Origin: Bacillota bacterium
GTDB lineage: Bacteria > Bacillota > Clostridia > Monoglobales > Firm-18
NCBI GenBank assembly: GCA_022706765.1
Contig: JAKJBX010000017.1
Span: 1 to 33,989, forward strand
Length of the DNA stretch: 33,989 nucleotides
Reading direction: 5' to 3'
A model generated the notes under the pieces. The model worked only from the letters and a program-made list of their open reading frames with translations, was not told the DNA's origin and searched no databases. A program made the translations under genes and the position numbers. Below are positions 5,936 through 13,723 of this stretch, piece after piece (within the stretch, counting starts at the first letter, position 1; each line of letters starts with the position of its first letter).

Positions 5936-7474
5936 TCAAAGTGATTTCACGGCGTTCCTGCCGCTGTTCTTGGCGATATAAAGCGCCATATCCGCATTGT
6001 TGACGATGTCCTGAGCAGATATGCTGCGGTCACGGGCGCTGACCGTCGCAACACCGATGCTGACGGTGATGCTGATGCTGTGCCCTTCCAGTTCAAGCGG
6101 CAGGGCAGCGATATGCTTCCGGATTTTTTCGGCAATTTTGATGGCGTTCTTTTTGTCGGTGTCATACAGCACGACGATAAACTCCTCTCCGCCGTAGCGT
6201 CCGACGGAATCCCCTTTGCGTATCAGGCTTTTACACTGCTGTGCGACGTTTTTGATGACCAAATCGCCCACCATATGTCCATACCTGTCGTTGATGTTTT
6301 TGAAGTGGTCGATATCGAGCATCAGCACCGAAATTTTTCCGCCGCTCCGGCGGATCGCCGACATCAGCGCTTCTACCTCCTCCATGACACGGGCGCGGTT
6401 ATAGATGTCGCTGAGCATGTCGTGTGTCGCGATATAGTTGAGACGCTCTATCGCAAGCTTTTGCTCAGTGATGTCCTGGAACAGAAAGATTTTTCCCACG
6501 ACGGCGCCCCTTTCACGCAGCATCGTGACACGAAACTCGTAGGACTTCAATTCCCCGTTCTTTTCTATTTCAACCTCAAAAAAGCTGCCGGTGCTGTTTA
6601 AGATTTTGCGTCCGTCCTCAAACGCCGACAGGCTTTTACCGATATTGTCCGCACGGAGCCAGTCAAAGGTCAGCTCGCCGGCATGGTTGAAATCTATGAC
6701 ACGGCTCTGCTCGTCAATAAAGAATATCCCCTCGTTGATCTGTCCGAAGGCATAGCCCCTGACGATTTCTTTGAGCTCTAAAAAGTCATACTTGAACAGC
6801 ACCACAAAGTAAGTCAGCGCAAGCAGCAAAAAGCTGACGGGTATTAAGTCGATAACGCTTGAACTGGACATGAACAAATACAGGGCGGAGGCAATGAGCG
6901 GAAAAACCGAGCCCAAAAACATCCAAAAGTTTTGGGTCTTGAATTGGAATTTGGCACCCTTCCACGCAACAAAGAATATGTAGCTGCCCGCAAGCATCAG
7001 CAGATAGGAATAAATCGAAAACAGCATGTGCCAAATGCCCTTTGACACTGTGACCAGCACGATACCGTCGACAGTCATTGCCGAAATGCTCTTATAGTAC
7101 AAGCTGTGATAGTCATTGGTCGACACAAAAAACATCGTCAGGAACGGAATGATCGCAAGCGGGAGTCCGACCCGAAGCGACAGCTCTTTTTTGAAATAGA
7201 ATTTGTAGGCAAACACCAGCCACAACAGGGGCAAAAACGAAAAGCCATAGTATTGAAGCGTCATGTAATATTTGATTTGCGCCAAATCAGCGGATAAAAG
7301 CTCCATCGCATAGGCGAAGATATAAATCGCCATCGACAGGCAAATCAGCGAAAATAAAGACGCCAGACGGTTGCGCTGCTTGAACAGGGCATACAGGAAC
7401 AAACAGGTAAATATGGTGCCCGTTCCGAACATCACATATGGAATAATCACATATGGAATAATCGCATAATACAT
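5936..7474 (-). CDS. Membrane-anchored PAS-GGDEF diguanylate cyclase
   Basis: 512 residues from the ATG at 7474, which follows GGGCGGAG at good spacing; an in-frame start 33 bp upstream lacks a better site. Residues 1-225 form about seven hydrophobic helices resembling the 7TM sensor module of histidine kinases. A PAS-like domain (about 240-345) and a GGDEF domain (about 345-512) follow. The active site is GGEEF (428-432). An RxxD motif (RKGD, 419-422) at the canonical distance is a c-di-GMP inhibitory site. It should synthesise c-di-GMP in response to a membrane or small-molecule signal. The N-terminus contains a duplicated IIPYV. Confidence 0.92.
   Translation of the reverse strand: MYYAIIPYVIIPYVMFGTGTIFTCLFLYALFKQRNRLASLFSLICLSMAIYIFAYAMELLSADLAQIKYYMTLQYYGFSFLPLLWLVFAYKFYFKKELSLRVGLPLAIIPFLTMFFVSTNDYHSLYYKSISAMTVDGIVLVTVSKGIWHMLFSIYSYLLMLAGSYIFFVAWKGAKFQFKTQNFWMFLGSVFPLIASALYLFMSSSSVIDLIPVSFLLLALTYFVVLFKYDFLELKEIVRGYAFGQINEGIFFIDEQSRVIDFNHAGELTFDWLRADNIGKSLSAFEDGRKILNSTGSFFEVEIEKNGELKSYEFRVTMLRERGAVVGKIFLFQDITEQKLAIERLNYIATHDMLSDIYNRARVMEEVEALMSAIRRSGGKISVLMLDIDHFKNINDRYGHMVGDLVIKNVAQQCKSLIRKGDSVGRYGGEEFIVVLYDTDKKNAIKIAEKIRKHIAALPLELEGHSISITVSIGVATVSARDRSISAQDIVNNADMALYIAKNSGRNAVKSL
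7433..7462. repeat. 15-bp perfect tandem duplication in the cyclase N-terminus
   Basis: CACATATGGAATAAT occurs twice back to back (7433-7447 and 7448-7462), encoding IIPYV-IIPYV just inside the start of the diguanylate cyclase. Confidence 0.9.
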
Positions 7475-7530
7475 CGTTTTCTCCGCCCTTTTATCGCTTG
7501 TAATCAAAAGGAATCTGTGCCATAATATGT

Positions 7531-7554
7531 CGATATCCGCTTGCAGATATTATA
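7531..7554. promoter_or_regulatory. Palindromic operator-like site over -10/+1, copy 2
   Basis: On the minus strand, TATAATATCTGC-AA-GCGGATAT, starting in the -10 of the cyclase promoter. The outer end of the right arm is diverged. Confidence 0.55.
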
Positions 7555-7577
7555 ACAGATAAAACAACATCTGTAAA
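7549..7577 (-). promoter_or_regulatory. Promoter of the diguanylate cyclase gene
   Basis: On the minus strand, TTTACA (7577-7572), 17-bp spacer, TATAAT (7554-7549), with an extended -10 TGT just before it. Confidence 0.65.
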
Positions 7578-7653
7578 CACTTTACACTTATAGGAATTTC
7601 TGCATATTTAGGCATAGACTTAGGGCATTGCCCGACAAGCAATGTCCCAAGGA

Positions 7654-9480
7654 TTATTCCACCGTAACCGATTTTGCAAGGTTTCTCGGCTTATCGACGT
7701 CGCAGCCCCGCATCACCGATATGTAATAGGCGAAAAGCTGTAAGGGGATGACCGCAAGCGACGGCGCAATCAAGTCGTTGCAGTCCGGCAGATAGAGGAC
7801 CGCATCGGCGACCTGCTCAATTTCCTTATTGGCGGACTGTGTCAACGCCAGTACGACCGCACCCCTCGCCTTGACCTCCTTGATATTGCTGAGCATTTTT
7901 TCAAAGAGCGGACCTTGCGTCGCCAATGCGACCACAAGCGTGCCGTCCTCAATCAGGGATATCGTGCCGTGTTTCAATTCGCCGGCGGCATATGCCTCCG
8001 AATGGATATAGGATATTTCTTTTAATTTCAGCGAGCCTTCGAGCGACACCGCATAGTCGACGCCCCTGCCAAGGAAAAACACGTCCTTGGCGTTAAAATG
8101 CTGCGATGCAAAATACTGGATGTTTTCCTGTGAGTCGATGACGGTCTGAATGAGGGCGGGCAGCTTTGACATTTCACCGATGACGCCCGATACCTCCGCC
8201 TCCGTCAGCAGTCCCTTTTCCTGCCCCAAATAGGCGGCAAGCAGGTACATGACCGAAAGCTGGGTGCTGTATGCTTTGGTGGTGGCGACGGCGATCTCCG
8301 GTCCCGCCCATGTATAGATAACGTTGTCCGATTCCCTTGCGATAGAGCTGCCGACCACGTTGACGACCGACAAAATCCTTGCACCCCTGCGTTTGCCTTC
8401 ACGGAGTGCGGCAATGGTGTCGGCGGTCTCCCCTGACTGGCTGATGAGGATGACCAGGGTCTTATCCGTCACGATCGGGGCTCTGTACCGGAATTCGCTG
8501 GCGAGGTCAACCTCAACGCTGATGTTTGCCAGCTTTTCTATGATATATTTGCCCACGACGCCGACGTGGTACGCCGAGCCGCACGCAACGATGTAAATCT
8601 TGTCGATGCCCTCAATGTCCGCTTTGGTGAGGGTGATGTCGTCCAAAACCACTCTGCCGTCCTTCACACGGGGGTTTATGGTATCTTTAATGGCTTTGGG
8701 CTGCTCCAAAATCTCCTTGAACATAAAATGCTCATGACCGCCCTTTTCCGCCGCGCCCACGTCCCAGTTCACCTCAAAGACTTCCTTTGAAACCGTTTCT
8801 TTATCGGTATTATAGACCGTTACGCCATCACGGGTGACTCTGACGATCTCGTCGTCTTCGAGCAGGTAAATTTTGCGTGTGTAGGGCAGCACGGCAGGAA
8901 TATCCGACGCCGCAAAGTTACCGTCCTCCGAAAGCCCAATGATCAGAGGGCTGTCCTTTCTGACGGCAAAAAACTCGTCGGGGTTATCCTCGCAGATGAT
9001 GCCGAGCGCATAGGAGCCTTCCAGCTTGTCGATGACCTTGACGATGGTATCTAAGATGCTGCCGTCATAGTAGTACTCCGCAAGGTGCGCAATGACCTCA
9101 GTGTCGGTATCGGACACGAATTTATAGCCCTTATTGACTAAAAATTCCTTGATTTTGAGGTAGTTCTCGATGATACCGTTATGGACGATCGCAATCCTGC
9201 CGTTTTCGGTCATATGCGGATGCGAGTTGACATCCGACGGCGCGCCGTGAGTCGCCCAGCGTGTATGACCGATACCGAGGGTGCCCTTGACCGTCCTTCC
9301 GCCATTGAGTTTATGGTTGAGGGTTTCAAGCCTGCCCTTGCATTTTTCAACGACGATACGGTCGCCGTCATAGACGGCAACGCCTGCCGAATCATAGCCT
9401 CTGTATTCGAGCTTTGAAAGACCGTCAAGCAGGATGGGCGCCGCCTGCTGCCTGCCGATATACCCCACTATTCCGCACAT
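7654..9480 (-). CDS. glmS: Glutamine-fructose-6-phosphate aminotransferase (isomerizing)
   Basis: 608 residues, standard length. It makes glucosamine-6-phosphate from fructose-6-phosphate and glutamine, the first committed step to UDP-GlcNAc. The N-terminal glutaminase domain starts MCGIVGYIG with the catalytic Cys2 and has HTRWATHG. Two SIS sugar-isomerase domains follow (SQSGETADT near residue 350), and the protein ends in the conserved DKPRNLAKSVTVE. GGAGGG precedes the ATG. glmM lies immediately upstream on the same strand, so the two form a hexosamine operon. The 54-bp gap contains a stray transposon end and is too short for a glmS ribozyme. Confidence 0.98.
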   Translation of the reverse strand: MCGIVGYIGRQQAAPILLDGLSKLEYRGYDSAGVAVYDGDRIVVEKCKGRLETLNHKLNGGRTVKGTLGIGHTRWATHGAPSDVNSHPHMTENGRIAIVHNGIIENYLKIKEFLVNKGYKFVSDTDTEVIAHLAEYYYDGSILDTIVKVIDKLEGSYALGIICEDNPDEFFAVRKDSPLIIGLSEDGNFAASDIPAVLPYTRKIYLLEDDEIVRVTRDGVTVYNTDKETVSKEVFEVNWDVGAAEKGGHEHFMFKEILEQPKAIKDTINPRVKDGRVVLDDITLTKADIEGIDKIYIVACGSAYHVGVVGKYIIEKLANISVEVDLASEFRYRAPIVTDKTLVILISQSGETADTIAALREGKRRGARILSVVNVVGSSIARESDNVIYTWAGPEIAVATTKAYSTQLSVMYLLAAYLGQEKGLLTEAEVSGVIGEMSKLPALIQTVIDSQENIQYFASQHFNAKDVFFLGRGVDYAVSLEGSLKLKEISYIHSEAYAAGELKHGTISLIEDGTLVVALATQGPLFEKMLSNIKEVKARGAVVLALTQSANKEIEQVADAVLYLPDCNDLIAPSLAVIPLQLFAYYISVMRGCDVDKPRNLAKSVTVE

Positions 9481-9497
9481 AAGAACCCTCCGTTATT

Positions 9498-9530
9498 TTA
9501 GGGTGTGTTGACACTAAGCCAAACGCACCC
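9498..9530. repeat. Solo terminal repeat of the 263-bp inverted-repeat element
   Basis: TTA-GGGTGTGTTGACACTAAG-CCAAACGCACCC matches the right terminus of the element at 15901-16163 with one substitution within about 33 bp. Only the end is present, between glmM and glmS. Confidence 0.8.
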
Positions 9531-9534
9531 CAGG

Positions 9535-10884
9535 TTAATTTAGATTGTTTTCAATAAGGCTTGCCAAAACCTTCGCCTTTTCAGTGATCAAGTCAAGGTC
9601 GGCGCCTTCAATCATCACGCGCACCAGCGGTTCTGTGCCGGATGGGCGGATGAGCACCCTGCCATTGCCGCAGAATGTCTGTTCAATGCCTTCTATTTCA
9701 CGCCTGATGGCTTCGTCATTCAAATAGGCGTCTTTGTTTTCACTCTTAACCCTTGCGTTTATCAGCACCTGCGGCAGGACCTCCATCACCGCCGCAAGCT
9801 CGGAAAGCCGCTTGCCGCTGCGCATAAGCACCGAAATCAGCTGCAAGGCAGTGACGGCGGCGTCGCCCGTGGTGTTATAGTCAAAGAAAATGATGTGTCC
9901 CGACTGCTCGCCGCCCAGCGAATATTGCTTTTGCGCCAGCTCTTCGAGCACATAGCGGTCGCCGACCTTTGTCTGGGCGACGTGGATTTGGTGGTTTTTC
10001 GCCATCACAAAAAGTCCGAGGTTGCTCATGACTGTAGCAACGATCGTATTGCCCGCCAAAACGCCCCTGTTTTTCATATCAAGCCCGCAGACGGCAAGAA
10101 TCTTGTCGCCGTCCACTACCGCGCCGTTTTCATCGACCGCCAAAACCCTGTCCGCATCGCCGTCAAAGGCAAGTCCGATGTCCGCCCCGACCTTGACCGT
10201 AAACTTTTGCAGACCGTCAATGTGTGTCGAGCCGCAGCCGGCGTTGATGTTCGTACCGTTCGGCTCGTCGTTCATGACATACACCGTTGCACCGAGCTGC
10301 TCAAAGATCGGCGCCGCCACAAAGCTTGACGCGCCGTTGGCACAGTCAACGGCGATTTTGAGCCCGTCTAAACGGACGTCGACCGTGGACTTCGCAAAGT
10401 CTATGTAATCGTCCTTTGCATCGAATTTATAGGTAATTTTTCCAACCCCGCTGCCTGTCGGGTATTCAAGCGTTTCGGCGTTGTCAAGGATGATCGCCTC
10501 GATTTTCTCTTCCGTTTCATCGCTGAGCTTGTAGCCCTGCGCATTGAAAAACTTGATGCCGTTGTACTCCATAGAATTATGGGACGCCGAGATGACAACG
10601 CCCGCGTCGGCGCCGTACTGCCTGGTCAAGTGCGCGACGGCAGGGGTCGGCACAACGCCGAGCAGCACCGCTTCCGCACCGATGGAGCAGATGCCCGCAC
10701 ACAGCGCCGCCTCCAACATATCCGAAGAAACCCTGGTGTCCTTGCCGACCAGTATTTTTGCCTTGTGTTTAGTTTCCTGCGTCAGTACATATGCGCCCGC
10801 CTGACCCAGCTTGTATGCCAGCTCGGCGGTGAGCTCCGAATTTGCGACGCCCCGCACACCGTCGGTTCCGAATAGTCTGCCCAT
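9535..10884 (-). CDS. glmM: Phosphoglucosamine mutase
   Basis: 449 residues from the ATG at 10884. It begins [12 protein letters not shown] and follows GGGGAGG; an in-frame start 33 bp upstream is unlikely. It interconverts glucosamine-6-P and glucosamine-1-P. The phosphoserine loop ISASHN (active Ser about 101), the metal loop DGDADR (about 240) and the C-terminal phosphate loop RPSGTEP are intact. It is transcribed ahead of glmS, so one operon supplies GlcN-1-P for peptidoglycan and teichoic acid precursors. Confidence 0.97.
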   Translation of the reverse strand: MGRLFGTDGVRGVANSELTAELAYKLGQAGAYVLTQETKHKAKILVGKDTRVSSDMLEAALCAGICSIGAEAVLLGVVPTPAVAHLTRQYGADAGVVISASHNSMEYNGIKFFNAQGYKLSDETEEKIEAIILDNAETLEYPTGSGVGKITYKFDAKDDYIDFAKSTVDVRLDGLKIAVDCANGASSFVAAPIFEQLGATVYVMNDEPNGTNINAGCGSTHIDGLQKFTVKVGADIGLAFDGDADRVLAVDENGAVVDGDKILAVCGLDMKNRGVLAGNTIVATVMSNLGLFVMAKNHQIHVAQTKVGDRYVLEELAQKQYSLGGEQSGHIIFFDYNTTGDAAVTALQLISVLMRSGKRLSELAAVMEVLPQVLINARVKSENKDAYLNDEAIRREIEGIEQTFCGNGRVLIRPSGTEPLVRVMIEGADLDLITEKAKVLASLIENNLN

Positions 10885-10928
10885 AAACTGCCTCCCCGTA
10901 CTTCCTTCATATGTCACTTAACCAAGAT

Positions 10929-10957
10929 ATTATACCACCTTGATTATAAAAAAACAA
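10929..10957 (-). promoter_or_regulatory. Putative promoter of the glmM-glmS operon
   Basis: On the minus strand, TTGTTT (10957-10952), 17-bp spacer, TATAAT (10934-10929), with an extended -10 TGG. Confidence 0.65.
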
Positions 10958-10973
10958 GTGATTTTTGCCGTTT

Positions 10974-11591
10974 TCAGCCTTTTAGCTTTACGCCGAGCGA
11001 GTATATGCAGCCGCAATAGTCCTGTCTGTACAGGCCGTATTCCTTTGACAGTGCGATCGAGCGCTTATATCCGTCGTTTTTCTTAAAATCAGCAACAAGA
11101 AACCGCACGCCGCAGTCCTCTGTCAAGCGCTGACCGATGCGGTTGATTTTTTCGGCGTTTTTGTGCGGGCTGACCGACATCGTGGTGCCGAAGAAGTCAA
11201 GCCCCAGCGCCTCGGCGGTCTGTGCCGTTTTGGCAAGCCGCAGCGCAAAGCACTTTTCGCACCGCTCACCACCCTCTTTTGCGTTTTCATAGCCCTGACA
11301 AACCGCTTCAAAACGGTCTGTTTCATAGTCCGCCTCAATAAAAGAGACCTTTTTGGACGACGGAAATGCGCTGATGAAGCGCTTCTGCTCCGCCAGACGT
11401 TTGAAATATTCGTCATGTGGATAGATGTTGGGGTTGTAAAAATACACCGTGATGTCAAACACATCCGAAAGATAATCAATGGCGTGGCTGCTGCACGGCG
11501 CACAGCAGCTGTGCAAAAGCAGGGTCGGAGACGGGGTTTGGGCGCGCAGGGAATCGAGCAGCTGTGCAAACGCCTTTTTGCCTGTGCTCAC
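10974..11591 (-). CDS. queH: Epoxyqueuosine reductase QueH
   Basis: 205 residues from the GTG at 11591, which overlaps the flavodoxin stop as GTGA; longer in-frame starts would overlap that gene further. QueH is the iron-sulfur/metal enzyme that reduces epoxyqueuosine to queuosine in tRNA, unrelated to QueG. Diagnostic cysteines are the adjacent pair in HSCCAPC (C29, C30), ERCEKC in the middle and the C-terminal YRQDYCGC motif. GTTMSVSPHKN is also conserved. The upstream flavodoxin-like protein is translationally coupled and could supply electrons, though no such partnership is established. Confidence 0.92.
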   Translation of the reverse strand: MSTGKKAFAQLLDSLRAQTPSPTLLLHSCCAPCSSHAIDYLSDVFDITVYFYNPNIYPHDEYFKRLAEQKRFISAFPSSKKVSFIEADYETDRFEAVCQGYENAKEGGERCEKCFALRLAKTAQTAEALGLDFFGTTMSVSPHKNAEKINRIGQRLTEDCGVRFLVADFKKNDGYKRSIALSKEYGLYRQDYCGCIYSLGVKLKG

Positions 11592-12025
11592 TCCGACAGC
11601 TCCGCAAGCGAAACGTCCGCGCCGTTTTGGGTGTTGTACACATTCAGGCACTTTGCCCCCGCCTTTTCCAAAATCGGTCTGACCTTCGGCGAGGCGTCGT
11701 ATTCGCCGCCGGCGTTGGCGATGACCACCACATTTTTGCCTTCAAGCCCCGCTTCCTTAATGAACGCAATGGCGGCGGGCGCAATATTCCCCGCCCAGAC
11801 CGGCGACGCCACAATGATCAGGTCGTACGCCCGGGCATCGGTAAGGATGGGCAGAATTTTCGACGGTGCGCTCCGCAACGCCTTAAAGCAGCCGGTAAAC
11901 GCCTGCCATGCCCCTTTCTTTCCGACCTCGTGGATTTCATAAAGGTCACATTCCTCCGTTTTCAACCTTTCACACAGCGCCTTGGTCTTGCCCGAAAATG
12001 AATAGAATGCCAGCAGTACCTTCAT
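11588..12025 (-). CDS. Flavodoxin-like protein
   Basis: 145 residues. The N-terminus MKVLLAFYSFSGKTKALCERL is a beta strand plus an FMN phosphate-binding loop of the flavodoxin type (SFSGKT). SPVWAGNIAP (about 75-85) is the second FMN contact, and NAGGEYD the third. It is probably an FMN-dependent electron carrier or small reductase. The stop codon overlaps the queH start by 4 bp. A 66-bp gap separates it from the trpB-like gene upstream. Confidence 0.85.
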   Translation of the reverse strand: MKVLLAFYSFSGKTKALCERLKTEECDLYEIHEVGKKGAWQAFTGCFKALRSAPSKILPILTDARAYDLIIVASPVWAGNIAPAAIAFIKEAGLEGKNVVVIANAGGEYDASPKVRPILEKAGAKCLNVYNTQNGADVSLAELSE

Positions 12026-12091
12026 GGCTTACACCCCCATATGAGTTATGAGTTAATAGTCATACCTATGGAATAATGCAATAAAACCGTA

Positions 12092-13468
12092 TTAAAGTCC
12101 GGGGACCTTGATGATCTCGGAAATGCCTTTTTCAATGTCCTCGTCCGTCGGTGCATAGTTTTCCATGCTGCCGCTGTTATAGCTCGCATACGCCGCAAGG
12201 TCGAAATAACCGTTGCCCGTAAGCCCGAACAGAATGGTCTTTGCCTCGCCCCGCTCCTTACATTCGAGCGCGACGTCGATAGCCGCCTTGATAGCATGCG
12301 CCGACTCGGGCGCCGGCAGTATGGACTCGTGCTTTGCAAACAGCACCGCCGCGTCAAAGACGTCCTTTTGTCCGACCGCCCTTGCTTCGTCGAGGATGCC
12401 GTCATGATAGAGTTTGCTGAGTATGGGCGACATGCCGTGGTAGCGCAGACCGCCCGCATGGATGCTGGTGGGAATAAAGCTGCTGCCGAGGGTGTACATC
12501 TTGGCAAGCGGCGTGATGTGTCCGACGTCGCAGAAGTCATACGCATAGACGCCCCGGGTAAAGCTGGGGCAGGCCGAAGGCTCGACCGCGATGAAATGGG
12601 CGTTCGCCTTGCCCGTCAGCTTATCCTGCATGAACGCCGACATCAAACCGCCGAGGTTTGAGCCGCCGCCCGAGCAGCCGATGACATAATCGGGGTACTC
12701 ATCGACCATTTCAAGCTGGGTTTTGGCTTCCATACCAATAATGGACTGATGCAGAAGCACCTGGTTGAGCACCGATCCGAGACTGTACCTTGTGTTCGGC
12801 GTCGAAACCGCCATCTCCACCGCTTCGCTGATGGCGGTGCCGAGGCTGCCTGTGTTGCCGGGATCCTTTGCCAATATCGCACGCCCGATGTTGGTGGTGT
12901 CGCTCGGGCTGGGAAATACGTCTGCGCCGTAGGTATGCATGACTTCCTTGCGGTAGGGCTTTTGCTCATAGCTAACCTTGACCATATAGATACGCAACGG
13001 CATATCAAAATATGCGCACGCCATCGAAAGCGCCGTGCCCCACTGCCCTGCGCCCGTTTCGGTCGTGATGCGGGCGATGCCCTGCTTTTTGTTGTAGTAA
13101 ACCTGCGGGACGGCGGAATTCAGCTTATGGCTGCCCGAGGTGTTGCTGCCTTCATATTTATAATAAATTTTTGCGGGTGTGTCCAGCAGCCTTTCGAGGT
13201 TATAGGCGCGGATGACGGGCGACGGTCTGTACAGCTTGTAATATTCCAAAACCTCTTCCGGAATATCGACATAACGCTCCATGGTGAATTCCTGCCTGCA
13301 CAGCTCCTCAGCGAATATCGGATAGAAATCCTCCGCCACTGCCGGCTTCATCGTGCCGGGGTTAATATAGGGGTCAGGCTGCTCTTTCATATCCGCACGG
13401 ACGTTATACCACTGCTTCGGGATCTGATCCTCCGTTAAAAGAATTCTGTTGGGAACCTTTTTTGACAT
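12092..13468 (-). CDS. TrpB-like PLP-dependent enzyme (TrpB2 type tryptophan synthase beta)
   Basis: 458 residues, longer than classical TrpB (about 400) and typical of the TrpB2 subgroup. The PLP lysine is K115 in GSHKLNSA, and the phosphate-binding loop is CSGGGSN (267-271). ETGAGQWGTA matches the substrate/catalytic segment ETGAGQHG, with W replacing H as in TrpB2. TrpB2 proteins condense indole and serine to tryptophan, often without a TrpA partner; none is seen here. GGAGG precedes the ATG. The roughly 95-nt leader contains a GAG-repeat array and a possible Shine-Dalgarno-sequestering helix. Confidence 0.93.
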   Translation of the reverse strand: MSKKVPNRILLTEDQIPKQWYNVRADMKEQPDPYINPGTMKPAVAEDFYPIFAEELCRQEFTMERYVDIPEEVLEYYKLYRPSPVIRAYNLERLLDTPAKIYYKYEGSNTSGSHKLNSAVPQVYYNKKQGIARITTETGAGQWGTALSMACAYFDMPLRIYMVKVSYEQKPYRKEVMHTYGADVFPSPSDTTNIGRAILAKDPGNTGSLGTAISEAVEMAVSTPNTRYSLGSVLNQVLLHQSIIGMEAKTQLEMVDEYPDYVIGCSGGGSNLGGLMSAFMQDKLTGKANAHFIAVEPSACPSFTRGVYAYDFCDVGHITPLAKMYTLGSSFIPTSIHAGGLRYHGMSPILSKLYHDGILDEARAVGQKDVFDAAVLFAKHESILPAPESAHAIKAAIDVALECKERGEAKTILFGLTGNGYFDLAAYASYNSGSMENYAPTDEDIEKGISEIIKVPGL

Positions 13469-13476
13469 AAAAAATA

Positions 13477-13563
13477 CCTCCGTCAGTACAATTTAAGCAG
13501 AGGATACATTTCACAAACTCACATCAACTGCGCTCAACTCATCTCGGCTCTGCTCACTCTGCT
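13477..13563 (-). promoter_or_regulatory. TRAP-like (GAG)n leader with alternative SD-sequestering hairpins
   Basis: On the minus strand, triplets begin every 5 nt at 13555, 13550, 13545, 13540, 13535 (all GAG), 13530 (CAG), 13525 (GAT) and 13520 (GAG). A further GAG lies at 13559-13557. AGCAGAG at the predicted transcript start (13563-13557, second copy 13554-13548) is complementary to CTCTGCT (13502-13496). The overlapping CCTCTG (13503-13498) can instead pair with the Shine-Dalgarno CGGAGG (13482-13477), one G-U pair. This is the layout expected of a TRAP-controlled translational switch. The motif is seen directly; the protein and mechanism are inferred. Confidence 0.6.
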
Positions 13564-13569
13564 GATAAA

Positions 13570-13598
13570 AGCATAGCATATTGACAAAAAAAAGTCAA
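13570..13598 (-). promoter_or_regulatory. Promoter of the TrpB-like gene
   Basis: On the minus strand, TTGACT (13598-13593), 17-bp spacer, TATGCT (13575-13570). The predicted +1 is about 13563, at the first base of the AGCAGAG arm. Confidence 0.65.
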
Positions 13599-13638
13599 TA
13601 AAATTGGAACTATTTGATAAGCAGCTGCGTCAAAAGAA

Positions 13639-13698
13639 TAAAGCGCATGAAAAGCGTTCGGGCAAGCGCAGGCGAATTCACTTCGCCGCAGCGCAATA
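13639..13698 (+). repeat. Structured GC-rich dispersed repeat, copy 3 (upstream of the SLH protein)
   Basis: AAAGCGCATGAAAAGCGTTCG is followed by GCGCAGGCGAATTCACTTCG and CCGCAGCGC. The GGCGAA-TTCAC-TTCGCC hairpin is perfect. It lacks the AAATT palindrome. It ends about 25 bp before the GTG start at 13724, in the same orientation relative to the gene as copies 1 and 2. Confidence 0.7.
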
Positions 13699-13723
13699 AA
13701 AAATAAAACTGGGAGGTATTAAC

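Noticed and set aside
9481..9534. glmS ribozyme/riboswitch in front of glmS
   Set aside because: The gap to glmM is only 54 bp and is largely a transposon-end remnant; the ribozyme needs well over 100 nt and none of its core is seen.
13469..13570. T-box riboswitch upstream of the trpB-like gene
   Set aside because: No T-box bulge motif (TGGNACCGCG-like), specifier loop or terminator is present; the leader is too short and is better explained by the GAG array and SD hairpins.
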